Shown: positions 43,442 through 53,061, counted from the first letter of the stretch. The stretch: 64,000 nt of DNA from Anaerotignum propionicum (GCF_024461735.1 NZ_JANGAD010000010.1:1-64000); one strand, 5' to 3'. Made by a program: numbers and translations. The notes: generated by a model not told the origin, from the letters alone.

Positions 43442-44758
43442 ATGAGTTATAACTACAATGATAATTGCGATTTTGATGGAATGGGAAGTTGTAATTGTGG
43501 TAGAGGCTCTAATTGCTGCTGTCGAGGACCCCAGGGTCCCGTAGGCCCCCGTGGTCCAGTAGGTCCGCAAGGCCCTCAAGGCTCCACCGGAGCAACAGGC
43601 CCTCAAGGCCCCGCAGGCCCCCAGGGCCCTCCGGGAGCAACAGGTCCACAGGGTCCACAAGGCGAAGCAGGCCCTGCAGGTGCAACAGGTGCCACCGGAG
43701 CAACAGGTCCACAGGGCCCTCCGGGAGCAACTGGCCCCGCAGGTCCACAAGGTGAACAAGGTCCCGCAGGCGCAACAGGTGCCACTGGCGCAACAGGTCC
43801 CGCAGGTGCAACAGGCCCCGCAGGTCCTCAGGGTGAAGCAGGCCCTCCAGGAGCAACAGGAGCAACAGGAGCAACTGGTGCCCAAGGTCCCGCAGGAGAA
43901 ATTGGTCCCGCAGGTCCACAAGGTGAAGCAGGTCCTGCAGGCGCTCAAGGCCCCGCAGGTCCCGCAGGCGCTCAAGGTCCTGCAGGTGAAATTGGCCCCG
44001 CAGGCCCCGCAGGTGTTCAGGGTCCAGCAGGTCCCGCAGGTCCCCAGGGTGATCCGGGCGAAGCAGGCCCCGCAGGTCCACAGGGCGATCCAGGTCCCGC
44101 AGGTGCAACAGGCCCCGCAGGTGCAACCGGAGCGCAAGGCCCTGCAGGTGAAGCAGGTCCCGCAGGCCCACAGGGTGAACCGGGCCCCGCAGGTGCTCAA
44201 GGCGAACCAGGTCCGTCAGGTCCACAGGGTCCCGCAGGTGAAGCAGGTCCCGCAGGTCCCCAGGGTGAACAAGGCCCCGCAGGTCCAGAAGGCCCTCAAG
44301 GTCCAGAAGGTCCTCAAGGCCCTCCAGGACCGGCCGGAACTTTATCAGGCTTACAAGTACAGTTACAGGGCAGCAGTGGTGGAACAGTTGCAACAAATAC
44401 AAATGTTTTGTTTGATACAACCATTAATGCCCCATCTACAGATATAACGTATAATGCTGGTGTAGGAGCATTCTTCATTAATACACCAGGTAACTATTTT
44501 ATCTCTTGGTGGGTAAATGCTGACGGCGCTGAAACTGCCTCAAATATTACTTTTGGTATAAGAGTTATTAGTGGTGGATCGGATATTATTTTGTCTACTT
44601 CTCCATCACCGGTTACAACACTTCAATTAAATGGCACTGCATTAATTACAGTAACAACTACACCTCTTGTATTTAACTTATTTAACAATACCGGAACAAC
44701 AGTAACCTATGGTACTGGTTCAATTCAAGCAAACCTGACAATTATTGAGGTAGGTTGA
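43442..44758 (+). CDS. Collagen-like Gly-X-Y repeat protein 2
   Basis: 438 residues with the same plan as protein 1: a short N-terminus ([15 protein letters not shown]) ending in [11 protein letters not shown], about 90 Gly-X-Y triplets (residues 29 to about 299), and a C-terminal domain of about 138 residues with beta-strand character ([15 protein letters not shown], [14 protein letters not shown]). This C-terminal domain differs from that of protein 1 and resembles the C1q/TNF-like heads of BclA relatives. Ribosome site AAAGGAGG. It lies 93 nt after protein 1, with no terminator between, so they are probably cotranscribed and may form heterotrimers. Confidence 0.88.
   Translation: MSYNYNDNCDFDGMGSCNCGRGSNCCCRGPQGPVGPRGPVGPQGPQGSTGATGPQGPAGPQGPPGATGPQGPQGEAGPAGATGATGATGPQGPPGATGPAGPQGEQGPAGATGATGATGPAGATGPAGPQGEAGPPGATGATGATGAQGPAGEIGPAGPQGEAGPAGAQGPAGPAGAQGPAGEIGPAGPAGVQGPAGPAGPQGDPGEAGPAGPQGDPGPAGATGPAGATGAQGPAGEAGPAGPQGEPGPAGAQGEPGPSGPQGPAGEAGPAGPQGEQGPAGPEGPQGPEGPQGPPGPAGTLSGLQVQLQGSSGGTVATNTNVLFDTTINAPSTDITYNAGVGAFFINTPGNYFISWWVNADGAETASNITFGIRVISGGSDIILSTSPSPVTTLQLNGTALITVTTTPLVFNLFNNTGTTVTYGTGSIQANLTIIEVG
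43526..44339 (+). repeat. DNA repeat tract encoding Gly-X-Y triplets (protein 2)
   Basis: About 90 nine-base units; GPA and GPQ units dominate, with more GDP, GEP and GEI variants than in protein 1. Confidence 0.9.
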
Positions 44759-44804
44759 TTTTAGAATAAATATTAACAATAATCTCTCTTCGCAATAACA
44801 TTTT

Positions 44805-44835
44805 AAACCACCAGCTTTGCTGGTGGTTTATTCTG
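44805..44835 (+). terminator. Terminator of the collagen-like genes
   Basis: The 11-bp stem AAACCACCAGC (44805-44815)/GCTGGTGGTTT (44819-44829) with a 3-nt loop, followed by TTATTCTG. Confidence 0.8.
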
Positions 44836-44930
44836 TTTAAGAGATAAAAAAATCATTGCTTTGTAATTTCATTGGAGGGCAGTATGTGTTTGATAAATTA
44901 AAGCTTTAAAATATAAAATACTAAATTAAA

Positions 44931-44956
44931 AATCACCCTTCATTCGAAGGGTGATT
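44931..44956 (-). terminator. Terminator of the minus-strand small gene
   Basis: The 11-bp stem AATCACCCTTC/GAAGGGTGATT with a 4-nt loop; on the minus strand a T-rich stretch follows. Confidence 0.75.
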
Positions 44957-44961
44957 CCTAT

Positions 44962-45129
44962 TTATACATCTTGATAATGCAATGGTTCATAGTCGGAATT
45001 TTGAGTTTTACCGTGTCCGCTATCGAAAAATTGTTGTTCTCTGCCATTCTGTTGACGCTTAATGGCATGGGTACTATAGCGTATTTCCTGTAATTGGGAG
45101 GTTCCTTCTGTAAATTCTAATGCGCGCAT
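44962..45129 (-). CDS. Small hypothetical protein (55 aa)
   Basis: The ATG at 45129 has GGAGGGGG just upstream and a terminator follows the stop, so a real small gene is likely. The protein starts MRALEFTEGTSQLQEIRYST and is polar, Gln/His-rich at the end (GREQQFFDSGHGK), without membrane segments. I do not recognise it. Confidence 0.6.
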   Translation of the reverse strand: MRALEFTEGTSQLQEIRYSTHAIKRQQNGREQQFFDSGHGKTQNSDYEPLHYQDV

Positions 45130-45240
45130 TTTCCCCCTCCTTTCACTTTTATTAATATACCCAACCAAATAAAGATTAAGCAAAAAAATCAATGATATTT
45201 GTAGCTGAAGTTTGACTGTTGAATGAATTTTTATGGAAAA

Positions 45241-45269
45241 TTACTTGTTTATAAATTTTATGATATAAT
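45241..45269 (+). promoter_or_regulatory. Promoter of the sigma-54 activator gene
   Basis: TTACTT (45241-45246), 17 nt, TATAAT (45264-45269) with TG before it. About 175 nt of untranslated leader follow, in which I see no named element. Confidence 0.5.
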
Positions 45270-45447
45270 AACAATAATAAAGATTAAAATTTGTAATAAA
45301 GTTTCAAACGTTAAAGAAGTAACTTGAATCAATGAGTCGCTGGTACAAATTAAGTTAAAATTGCGACGAGTGGTTGTTTAAGAATAGAAATATAATTTGC
45401 TTTTTATTTGGTTTTCATTCAGGCTTTTTGAGAAAGGTGATTGTAGG

Positions 45448-46812
45448 ATGAGGCAAAAGATTAATTTTGAAAGTATTGTAAAAGAATTTTTAGAGTCATT
45501 GGGTGTTGTTGTAATTGTTGATACAGAAAGTCGCATTATCTACATGACAGAAAAATATGGTGAGTTATTTAAAATCCCCAAGCCTTTTCCTATCGGAAAG
45601 AAATTATATGAATTTGTACCAGATGAGAGCTTAAGTGCTGTGATTCGTTCAGGAAAAGAAAGTGTGGAGGAATTTTTTGAACATGAAGGAAAAACAATGG
45701 TAATTAATCGCCTGTTAATCCGTAAGGATGATGAGATTTTAGGCGGCGTAGCTTTTACTTCGACAGGCAGCCGCTTAACAGTCAAGCAGCTAGAGAATAA
45801 AATGAGTTTTCTTAATAAACAAGTACAATTTTATAAAGACAATTATTTTGAGAATACCGGTACGAAATATAATATAGATCAGATTATTACCCAAGATGAA
45901 GAGTTAAGAAAATTAATTGATTTTACAAAAAGAGCAGCAAGAACACGCTCCGCCATATTAATTTATGGAGAAAGTGGGACGGGGAAAGAGCTTTTTGCCC
46001 ACTCCATTCATAATTTAAGCGGACGAGCTAAAATGCCCTTTGTGATTTTAAATTGTGCGGCAATTCCCGAAACGCTATTGGAGTCAGAGCTTTTTGGCTA
46101 TGCGGAAGGGGCATTTACCGGTGCATTGAAGGGCGGGAAGAAAGGGAAAATTGAACAAGCAGATGGAGGAACGTTGCTTTTAGATGAGATTAATTCCATG
46201 CCTCTTCAACTACAGGCAAAGCTTTTGCGTGTAGTTCAAGAAAAAGAAATCCAGGTGATTGGAGGTAAAAATAAAGAAATTGACGTACGGTTCGTGTTTA
46301 CCACAAATCAGGATTTAGGGGAAATGGTGAAGGAAGGAAAATTTCGTGATGACCTCTATTATCGCATTAATGTGGTAGAGCTTAGGATACCTCCATTGCG
46401 ACAAAGAAAAGGAGACATCCCTCTTTTGGTAAATCATTTTATTGAGAAACTGAATGAAGAACTTGGCTCCCATATTTTGGGGGTGGATCAAAAAGCATTG
46501 GATCTTTTGGAGCGTTATCAATGGCCCGGAAACATCCGTGAATTGGTAAATATGATTGAAAGAGCATTCAATTATGCAAATTCAGGGGAGTTATCAGTAG
46601 GAGATTTTGAGCGTTTACGATTAAAAATGAATCTATCTGAAATGAAGCAAGAAAACACGCTTACCCTTCGTGATGCTAGGGAAGAGGCAGAAAAATTGGC
46701 AATTGTACGTGCATTGAAGCAAACAAAAGGAAATAAGAAAAAGGCGGCAGAATTACTGGATATAGACAGAAGTATTCTTTATGATAAAATTCGAAGATAT
46801 GCAATTAAATAA
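45448..46812 (+). CDS. Sigma-54-dependent transcriptional activator (PAS, AAA+, Fis HTH)
   Basis: 454 residues. A PAS-like sensor domain (about 1-110: LGVVVIVDTESRIIYMTEKYGELF), a central AAA+ domain with Walker A GESGTGKE (174-181) and the sigma-54 contact loop GAFTGA (221-226), and a Fis-type helix-turn-helix at the end (KKAAELLDIDRSILYDKIRRY). The ATG at 45448 is preceded by AGAAAGGTG. It lacks a receiver domain, so it senses a small molecule directly. It lies immediately upstream of a -24/-12 promoter and the dehydrogenase genes, so it is their activator, like AcoR. Confidence 0.94.
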   Translation: MRQKINFESIVKEFLESLGVVVIVDTESRIIYMTEKYGELFKIPKPFPIGKKLYEFVPDESLSAVIRSGKESVEEFFEHEGKTMVINRLLIRKDDEILGGVAFTSTGSRLTVKQLENKMSFLNKQVQFYKDNYFENTGTKYNIDQIITQDEELRKLIDFTKRAARTRSAILIYGESGTGKELFAHSIHNLSGRAKMPFVILNCAAIPETLLESELFGYAEGAFTGALKGGKKGKIEQADGGTLLLDEINSMPLQLQAKLLRVVQEKEIQVIGGKNKEIDVRFVFTTNQDLGEMVKEGKFRDDLYYRINVVELRIPPLRQRKGDIPLLVNHFIEKLNEELGSHILGVDQKALDLLERYQWPGNIRELVNMIERAFNYANSGELSVGDFERLRLKMNLSEMKQENTLTLRDAREEAEKLAIVRALKQTKGNKKKAAELLDIDRSILYDKIRRYAIK

Positions 46813-46948
46813 AGCCGGTTTTTTAAGCAATGTAAAGATATTTCCATTTTCATATCATTGTTAGCAATCATAAGACAGGATGATGAGAGAATCAGCCTTA
46901 CTGTTTTATGTAAGCAGTTTATGTTTATTTGGAGAAATTTTAATTATT

Positions 46949-46968
46949 ATGTAGTGTTTTTACTACAT
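46949..46968 (+). promoter_or_regulatory. Candidate upstream activator site
   Basis: The palindrome ATGTAGT-N6-ACTACAT, about 300 nt before the -24/-12 promoter. Its core GTAGT/ACTAC recurs in the arms of the hairpin at 47073-47118. Confidence 0.5.
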
Positions 46969-47072
46969 GTTTTTAAGGGGTAAAAAAAAGTACATAAAAA
47001 TCATCCCTTGTTTCAATGTTAAAACAATGTAATTCGTACAAATATATAATACAAGTAGAACAAGCTGAATAG

Positions 47073-47122
47073 AAAGTGTAGTAGATACTCAACACATGTT
47101 GGTTTTCTACTACACTTTTTTT
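47073..47122 (+). terminator. Terminator of the activator gene, with activator-site-like arms
   Basis: A 13-bp stem (47073-47085 with 47106-47118), 20-nt loop, T-run after. The arms contain TGTAGT/ACTACA, like the palindrome at 46949, so it may double as a binding site. Confidence 0.7.
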
Positions 47123-47245
47123 CTAGAAACCAACAAATTTATTTTATAATAAATAATCAATTCATTTTATTTTATCAACATATTTCCTCGAATTGAATGG
47201 ATTGCGTCCCATGGAATGTAGTGAAAAAATCAAATATTATAAGTT

Positions 47246-47261
47246 TGGCATGGTATTTGCT
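47246..47261 (+). promoter_or_regulatory. Sigma-54 (-24/-12) promoter
   Basis: TTGGCATGGTATTTGCT (47245-47261) matches the consensus, with GG at 47247-47248 and GC at 47259-47260 separated by exactly 10 nt. The start codon of the first dehydrogenase gene is 55 nt downstream. Confidence 0.9.
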
Positions 47262-47315
47262 CTTATAATCATACAAAAGAAGAAATTTATTTACAAACTA
47301 ACAGGAGGTCTAAAT

Positions 47316-48281
47316 ATGGCTTATACAAAGGAATTCTTAACAGATTTGTACAAAAACTTACTGTACACTAGATTATCTGAAGAAAAATTAGTGGCAATCT
47401 ATAAAGAAGGTAGAGTGCCCGGTCATATCCATAGTGGTGTTGGGCAGGAAGCAACCCACGTTGGTTCACTTTTTACAAGAAAAGACGGAGATTATTTTAA
47501 GCTTGCTCATCGTGTGGTTAGTATTTCCCATGTTTTGGGTGTACCTTTTAACAATATATATGCAGAAATTTTAGGCAGACAAGATGGAAACTCCCGTGGT
47601 GGCGGTGGTGTTAATCACATTGCTGATTTCAGCAAAGGTGTTTTGGGTATGAGTGGTACTTTGGGTTGCGATATGGCTTTTGCTGTTGGTGCTGCTTACA
47701 AACTAAAGATGGAAGGCAAAGATAATATTGTTTACTGCTATTATGGCGATGGTACTTCAAACCGAGGACCTGTTCACGAAGCAATGAACTGGGCGGCGGC
47801 TTGGAAATTACCGGTTTTGTTTGTTCTGGACAACAATCAATGGGCAATTTCTACTTGCATTTATGAATCCACTGCTGTAGAAAATCCCGGTGCTGACCGC
47901 GCATCTGCGTATGGAATCCCTGCAAAGGTAGTGGATGGTTCTGATGTTTTGGCAGTATATGAGGCGGCAAAAGAATTGTCTGAGTATGTGCGTGCTGGTA
48001 ATGGCCCTGCCCTTTTGGAAGCGAAAAACTACCGTTGGAGAGGGCATTTTGAAGGGGATCAATGTAAATACCGTGATCCTGCTATCACAGAAAAGTGGCA
48101 GAAAAAGAGAAACTGCGTGAAAAAGATGGAAAACTATATGATGGAAAACAATGTTCTTACAGAAGCTGAAATCAAAACCATGTACAGCGATATTGATACA
48201 GAGTTGGACGCTGCGGTGCATTTTGCGGAGGCATCTCCTAAAGCAACAGCAGAGGATCTTTTCAAAAATATTTTAGCGTAA
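47316..48281 (+). CDS. acoA: Dehydrogenase complex E1 alpha (acetoin dehydrogenase type)
   Basis: 321 residues. The TPP motif GDGTSNRGPVHEAMNW...VLDNN and the segment GHIHSGVGQEATHVGS are typical of AcoA/PdhA-type subunits. The ATG at 47316 has AGGAGGT 8 nt upstream; the longer frame runs through the sigma-54 promoter and cannot be coding there. It decarboxylates acetoin or a 2-oxoacid and passes the acyl group to lipoyl E2. Acetoin is favoured by the sigma-54 activator and gene order, but branched-chain or pyruvate substrates are possible. Confidence 0.92.
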   Translation: MAYTKEFLTDLYKNLLYTRLSEEKLVAIYKEGRVPGHIHSGVGQEATHVGSLFTRKDGDYFKLAHRVVSISHVLGVPFNNIYAEILGRQDGNSRGGGGVNHIADFSKGVLGMSGTLGCDMAFAVGAAYKLKMEGKDNIVYCYYGDGTSNRGPVHEAMNWAAAWKLPVLFVLDNNQWAISTCIYESTAVENPGADRASAYGIPAKVVDGSDVLAVYEAAKELSEYVRAGNGPALLEAKNYRWRGHFEGDQCKYRDPAITEKWQKKRNCVKKMENYMMENNVLTEAEIKTMYSDIDTELDAAVHFAEASPKATAEDLFKNILA

Positions 48282-48314
48282 TTTGATAGATAAAAATCTA
48301 AGGAGGTTTCACAT

Positions 48315-49283
48315 ATGCATGTAACTTATGGACAGGCAATCTCGGATGCCTTAAGAGAAGAAATGGAAAAGGACAAGAACGTTGTTGTGTTTGGCGAGGA
48401 TGTTGCCCAGCACGGCGGCATTTTCGGTATTACAAGAGGTTTATACGAAATTTTCGGTGAAGATAGAGTGAAAAACACGCCAATTTCAGAAACATCAATT
48501 ATTGGAGTTGGTGCAGGTGCGGCTTTGGTTGGTTTAAGACCTTGCATTGAATTGATGTACTCTGATTTTTTGTTGGTAGCATTCAGTGAAATTTATCATT
48601 GCGTTGCAAAATGGAGATTCATGCATGGCGATCAATACAAAATCCCCATGGTTATTCGTGCGGCGGCTGGTTCTGCCTTTGGTGCAGGTGCAGAACACTC
48701 CAACTGTGTGGAGAGCTTATTTATGCATACCCCCGGTTTAATCATCATCAGCCCTTCCACAGCGGCAGATGCGAAAGGTCTTTTGAAAAGTGCAATCCGC
48801 TCAGACAATCCAGTTCTATTCTTTGAGCATAAGCAGTTATATCAGGTGAAGGAAGATATTCCTGATGAAGAATACACAATCCCCATTGGTGTTGCAGATA
48901 TTAAGAGAGAAGGTAGTGACGTTACCATTGTTGCCATTGGTTTAATGGTGAAAAAAGCACTGGAGGCTGCAGAAAAATTAGCTGCGGAGGGCATTAGCGC
49001 CGAGGTACTTGATCCAAGAACCATTGCGCCATTGGATAAGGAAACAATCCGCAAATCCATAGAAAAGACCCACCGTGCAATTGTTGTGGAAGAGGGCAAT
49101 AAAACGGGTGGTATTGGAGCGGAAATTGCAGCAATGATGCAAGAGGAAATGTATGATGAATTAGATGGTCCTGTTTTGAGAGTTGCAGCGTTAGATGTTC
49201 CTTTACCTTACGATGTAGCCTTGGAGCTGGTTTGTATTCCCAATGCAGATAAGATTGTGGAAACAGTGAAAAGACTATTTTGA
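48315..49283 (+). CDS. acoB: Dehydrogenase complex E1 beta
   Basis: 322 residues with the transketolase pyrimidine-binding domain (VVVFGEDVAQHGGIFGITRGLYEIFGEDRVKNTPISE-type region) and the C-terminal domain (VAIGLMVKKALEAAEKL). It forms the alpha2beta2 E1 with the preceding gene, 33 nt upstream. Ribosome site AAGGAGG. Confidence 0.93.
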   Translation: MHVTYGQAISDALREEMEKDKNVVVFGEDVAQHGGIFGITRGLYEIFGEDRVKNTPISETSIIGVGAGAALVGLRPCIELMYSDFLLVAFSEIYHCVAKWRFMHGDQYKIPMVIRAAAGSAFGAGAEHSNCVESLFMHTPGLIIISPSTAADAKGLLKSAIRSDNPVLFFEHKQLYQVKEDIPDEEYTIPIGVADIKREGSDVTIVAIGLMVKKALEAAEKLAAEGISAEVLDPRTIAPLDKETIRKSIEKTHRAIVVEEGNKTGGIGAEIAAMMQEEMYDELDGPVLRVAALDVPLPYDVALELVCIPNADKIVETVKRLF

Positions 49284-49341
49284 TTTTAAGGGGCACTGTT
49301 TTATTGGGATGCAGAAAAAATCCAAAGAATAGGAGGGAACT

Positions 49342-49360
49342 GTAACCCCAAGGGGGTTAC
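49342..49360 (+). promoter_or_regulatory. Hairpin between ribosome site and start codon of the E2 gene
   Basis: GTAACCCC (49342-49349)/GGGGTTAC (49353-49360), perfect 8 bp with a 3-nt loop, lies between AGGAGGG (49331-49337) and ATG (49373). An in-frame stop at 49343 rules out an earlier start. Folding brings the ribosome site from 35 to about 16 nt from the ATG. Confidence 0.7.
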
Positions 49361-49372
49361 GGGTAAAAATAT

Positions 49373-50935
49373 ATGAGTGTTGAGTTAGTAATGCCCAAGG
49401 CTGGGTTAACAATGATTGAAGGCACAATTTCCGCTTGGAAAGTGGAAGAGGGTGCAATGATAAAAAAAGGTGATGTGGTTATGGAGTTTGAAAACGAAAA
49501 AACCACAATGGAATGCGAAGCAAACGAAGATGGAATTATACATATTATTGCAAATGCAGGGGACGTGGTAAAGGTTGGCGTAGCGGTTGCATTGATTGCG
49601 GTGAGCAAAGAAGAATACGCAAGCATGAAAAATGGTGGAAATTCATCTGAGACAGTTATTTCTCAGGCTCCTGAGGTTGCAAATGTTGATGCGGCCGAGG
49701 TAGTCATGCCGAAGGCTGGTTTAACAATGATTGAAGGTGTTGTTGGAGAATGGAAAATTGCTGAAGGAGAAAGAGTTAAAAAAGGACAGGCAATCTTTGA
49801 TTTTGAAAATGAGAAAACGACGATGGATTGCGAGGCAACAGCAGATGGTATTTTGCATAGAGTTGCAAAAACAGGAGAAACCGTCAAGGTTGGTCATACT
49901 GTAGCCTTTATTGCTTTAACAAAAGAGGCATATGATGCTTTGCTAAATGGAACTGCACCTGCAAGCCAGGCAATGTGCGCCAATGAGTGCGAGGTTTGCC
50001 ATAAATCCGTTGCACTATCTATGGCTACAACTATACCTCAAGGTGGAAACGCTGTGGCAAAAGACGGACATATTAGAGCAACAGGCTTGGCAAGAAACAT
50101 CGCCAAGAGTACAGGTTTGAATTTAGCTTTGGTTGGGGGCACAGGCCCTAATGGAAGAATAATTGCAAAAGACGTATACGCATATTTAGATGCGGCTAAG
50201 ACTGCACCTATATCAGCACCCGAAGTTAAGACAGTACAGCCCACAGGAGAGGTTATAAAAACAACCTTAAGCGGACGCAGAAAATCTATTGCAAAAAATA
50301 TGAGAAAGTGCTTTGAAACCATGGCGCCCTTGACTGTATTTGCAGAAATTGATGTGACTGATTTATTGGCGATGCGCCAAAAATATGTTGAAAAGGCTGA
50401 GATTTTGGGCTGCAAAATATCTGTAAATGATATGTTGATGTTAGCAACAGTAAAAATGCTGAAAAAACACCCTATGCTGAACTCCACCTTTGATGGTGAG
50501 ATAATAAGTTCCTATCCTTATGTAAATTTGGGTATGGCAGTAGGCCTTGCCGAGGGCTTGGTAGTTCCTGTACTAAAGAATGCAGATCAGTATTCCTTGC
50601 TGGAAATGAGTAAGGCTCTGCGTGATCTTGCATTAAGAGCAAAAGATGACACACTGGTAGGGGGAGAACAATCGGGAGCAACCTTTACGGTTACTAACGT
50701 TGGTATGTTCCATATTGACTTTGGCACTCCTGTTATTTCTCCTCCGCAGGTGGGAATTTTGGGCTTTGGCACAGCGAAGAAAAAATTTGTTGAGTATAAA
50801 GGTGAATTCTGCCCTAGAACCATGATGCATATGATGCTGACCTTTGACCATAGAGTTTTTGATGGCAGAGAAGCAGGGGAAGTTTTGGGGGATATGAAAG
50901 AGCTTTTGGAAAATCCTGAATTAATTTTCGTATAA
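49373..50935 (+). CDS. acoC: Dehydrogenase complex E2 (dihydrolipoamide acyltransferase) with two lipoyl domains
   Basis: 520 residues. Two lipoyl domains (about 1-78 and 108-185) each carry the lysine in FENEKTTM, where DKA is more common; then a linker with an unusual cysteine group (CANECEVCHK), a peripheral-subunit-binding domain (RATGLARNIAKSTGLNLALVGGTGPNGRIIAKDV), and the catalytic domain ending TFDHRVFDGREAG with the HxxxDG motif. It transfers the acyl group to CoA. The start codon is separated from its ribosome site by a hairpin. Confidence 0.93.
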   Translation: MSVELVMPKAGLTMIEGTISAWKVEEGAMIKKGDVVMEFENEKTTMECEANEDGIIHIIANAGDVVKVGVAVALIAVSKEEYASMKNGGNSSETVISQAPEVANVDAAEVVMPKAGLTMIEGVVGEWKIAEGERVKKGQAIFDFENEKTTMDCEATADGILHRVAKTGETVKVGHTVAFIALTKEAYDALLNGTAPASQAMCANECEVCHKSVALSMATTIPQGGNAVAKDGHIRATGLARNIAKSTGLNLALVGGTGPNGRIIAKDVYAYLDAAKTAPISAPEVKTVQPTGEVIKTTLSGRRKSIAKNMRKCFETMAPLTVFAEIDVTDLLAMRQKYVEKAEILGCKISVNDMLMLATVKMLKKHPMLNSTFDGEIISSYPYVNLGMAVGLAEGLVVPVLKNADQYSLLEMSKALRDLALRAKDDTLVGGEQSGATFTVTNVGMFHIDFGTPVISPPQVGILGFGTAKKKFVEYKGEFCPRTMMHMMLTFDHRVFDGREAGEVLGDMKELLENPELIFV

Positions 50936-50953
50936 AATAAAGGAGGAAACGGT

Positions 50954-52399
50954 GTGACTCTGTTTGAACAAAATGGAGTCACCCGATTTATCGATATGGA
51001 TAAAAAAATAAGTTTAATCGTAATTGGCGGAGGCCCCGGTGGCTATGTTGCCGCAATTCGTGGTGCACAATTGGGTGCTGATGTTACGTTGATTGAGAAA
51101 AACAGATTGGGTGGAACTTGCTTAAATGTTGGGTGCATCCCTACAAAGGCGCTGTTGCACGCGGCAGAAATCATGGAGGAAATGAATCATGCCGCTGAAT
51201 ATGGCATTAAGGTAAAGGCAGAAGGCTATGATTGGAAGCAGGTCTTAGCAAAAAAAAGGGCTGTTGTCAATCAGTTGGTTGGCGGCGTAACAGGCTTATT
51301 AAAGGCGAATAAAGTGAAGGTTATTGAAGGGGAGGCTGCTTTTACAGGAACAAAAACCCTTTCTATTAATAAGAAAGATGGAAAAACTGAGACTTTAACC
51401 GGAGATAAAATTATCATTGCAACAGGTTCGGTGCCTGCTATTCCTCCAATTCCCGGTGTGCAGGGGAACCCTGCCTGCATTGATTCCACATCGGCACTTT
51501 CCTTAGAGAATCCTCCGGAAAGCCTATTGGTAATCGGCGGCGGGGTAATCGGCATGGAATTGGCAACGGCTTACAATGCCTTTGGCACAAAGGTAACAAT
51601 TGTTGAGGCATTGCCCAAGCTTTTGCCAATGATGGATGGTGAATTAACCGCTACACTCCGTGGTTTGATGGAGAAAAAAGGCATTGAAATTTTGACGGAA
51701 GCAAAGGTTCTTTCCGTTGGAAAATCCGGTGATAAAGCAGAGGTTCAAGTTGATTTAAAAGGCGTCAAAAAGTCCTTTGTGGCAGAAAAGGTTTTGGTTG
51801 CTGTTGGCAGAAAAACGGATACCGCGGCTTTACAATTGGATAAAGCAGGAATACGTCACGATAGGGGCAAAATTCAGGTGAATGAATTTATGGAGACCAG
51901 TGTGAAGGATGTTTATGCCATTGGTGACTGTTTGGGTCAGATTATGCTTGCCCATATTGCATCTGTCCAAGGAGAGCTGGCGGCGGAAAATGCTTTGGGT
52001 CATAAGATGGGCTTTGACAGTAAAACAAATCCTTCCTGTGTTTATACGATGCCAGAATTTGCCGGTGTTGGACTAACAGAAGAAGGCGCAAAGGAAAAGG
52101 GCATTGATTATGGTGTTGGAAATTTCCCTTTGTTTGCTAATGGTAAGGCATTGATCGCAAACGGTGGCGTTGGCGCAATAAAGATTTTATATGGTAAGAA
52201 ATTTAACGAGATATTAGGAATTCATATTCTGGGGCCAAGAGCTACGGAGATGATAGGTGAAGGGGCCTTAGCCCTAGGCTTAGAGGCGACATTAGAAGAG
52301 GTTATACAGACCATTCATGCCCATCCTACGGTAACAGAGGCAGTGCGTGAGGCAGCGTTGGCGGCAGAAAAAAGAGCAATTCATATTCCTAATAAATAA
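50954..52399 (+). CDS. Dihydrolipoamide dehydrogenase (E3)
   Basis: 481 residues. FAD motif VIGGGPGGYVAAIRGAQLG, redox disulfide GGTCLNVGCIPTK (Cys56, Cys61), NAD motif VIGGGVIGMELA and the C-terminal HAHPTVTE active-site histidine/glutamate. It reoxidises the lipoyl groups of E2. The start is GTG at 50954 (AGGAGGA 6 nt upstream); a later ATG at 50996 has no ribosome site. Last gene of the operon. Confidence 0.95.
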   Translation: MTLFEQNGVTRFIDMDKKISLIVIGGGPGGYVAAIRGAQLGADVTLIEKNRLGGTCLNVGCIPTKALLHAAEIMEEMNHAAEYGIKVKAEGYDWKQVLAKKRAVVNQLVGGVTGLLKANKVKVIEGEAAFTGTKTLSINKKDGKTETLTGDKIIIATGSVPAIPPIPGVQGNPACIDSTSALSLENPPESLLVIGGGVIGMELATAYNAFGTKVTIVEALPKLLPMMDGELTATLRGLMEKKGIEILTEAKVLSVGKSGDKAEVQVDLKGVKKSFVAEKVLVAVGRKTDTAALQLDKAGIRHDRGKIQVNEFMETSVKDVYAIGDCLGQIMLAHIASVQGELAAENALGHKMGFDSKTNPSCVYTMPEFAGVGLTEEGAKEKGIDYGVGNFPLFANGKALIANGGVGAIKILYGKKFNEILGIHILGPRATEMIGEGALALGLEATLEEVIQTIHAHPTVTEAVREAALAAEKRAIHIPNK

Positions 52400-52537
52400 A
52401 ATAGTTACGAAGAAGATAGTAATGCTAACATTAAAATTATGAATTCTTCTGTTATTATTTAAACAAAAGATAAAAGGAATCAATGAGATTTTTTTGAAAT
52501 TTGGAGCACTTCTTTCAAAATAGAAATGTGAGAATCA

Positions 52538-52569
52538 AAAAGGGACTGCCTTTTGCAGTCTCTTTTTTC
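52538..52569 (+). terminator. Terminator of the dehydrogenase operon
   Basis: AAAAGGGACTGC (52538-52549) pairs with GCAGTCTCTTTT (52555-52566, wobble included) and T follows. Confidence 0.85.
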
Positions 52570-53061
52570 TGCTTTCAAATAACTGAATATTGAATTTTAA
52601 CCACTTTGATCTGTTAATTACAAGGAGTGTTATACAAATGTAACTCACCTGCTGTATTTCTAATAGTTTTGCATATTAAAATGTTGTTTTTGAAAAATAA
52701 TATGTGAAAAATAATAGATAAAAACAACAGAAAAAATATAAATAACTAAAAAATGTATAATTATATTAATAATTTAGAATAAATTTTATAATATTTGCAT
52801 ATTGTGTTTTTTGTGTCAGAATAATTTTTATAAAATATATGATTATATAAAATAAATAATGTCTTAATATTGGGAAATACCCACAAATTGACAAAAAAAG
52901 TCTATTTTGCCCTCAATTGAATTGAATAATGAATTCAATTGTGATAGTTTATGAGTATACCTTTTTATATTTGTTTTGGTTCACATACAATATCTATAGA
53001 GCTATGTATAATGCTTGGCATACTTTGATAAGTTTATAACTTGCTGAGCTATAGATTTAAA
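52570..53061 (+). other. Long AT-rich intergenic region
   Basis: About 490 nt, very AT-rich, with no ORF, RNA or repeat that I can support. TATAAT-like words are frequent and I cannot choose a promoter. Confidence 0.4.

Noticed and set aside
47193..47315. N-terminal extension of the E1 alpha gene
   Set aside because: It covers the sigma-54 promoter and lies upstream of the transcription start; the ATG at 47316 has a good ribosome site.
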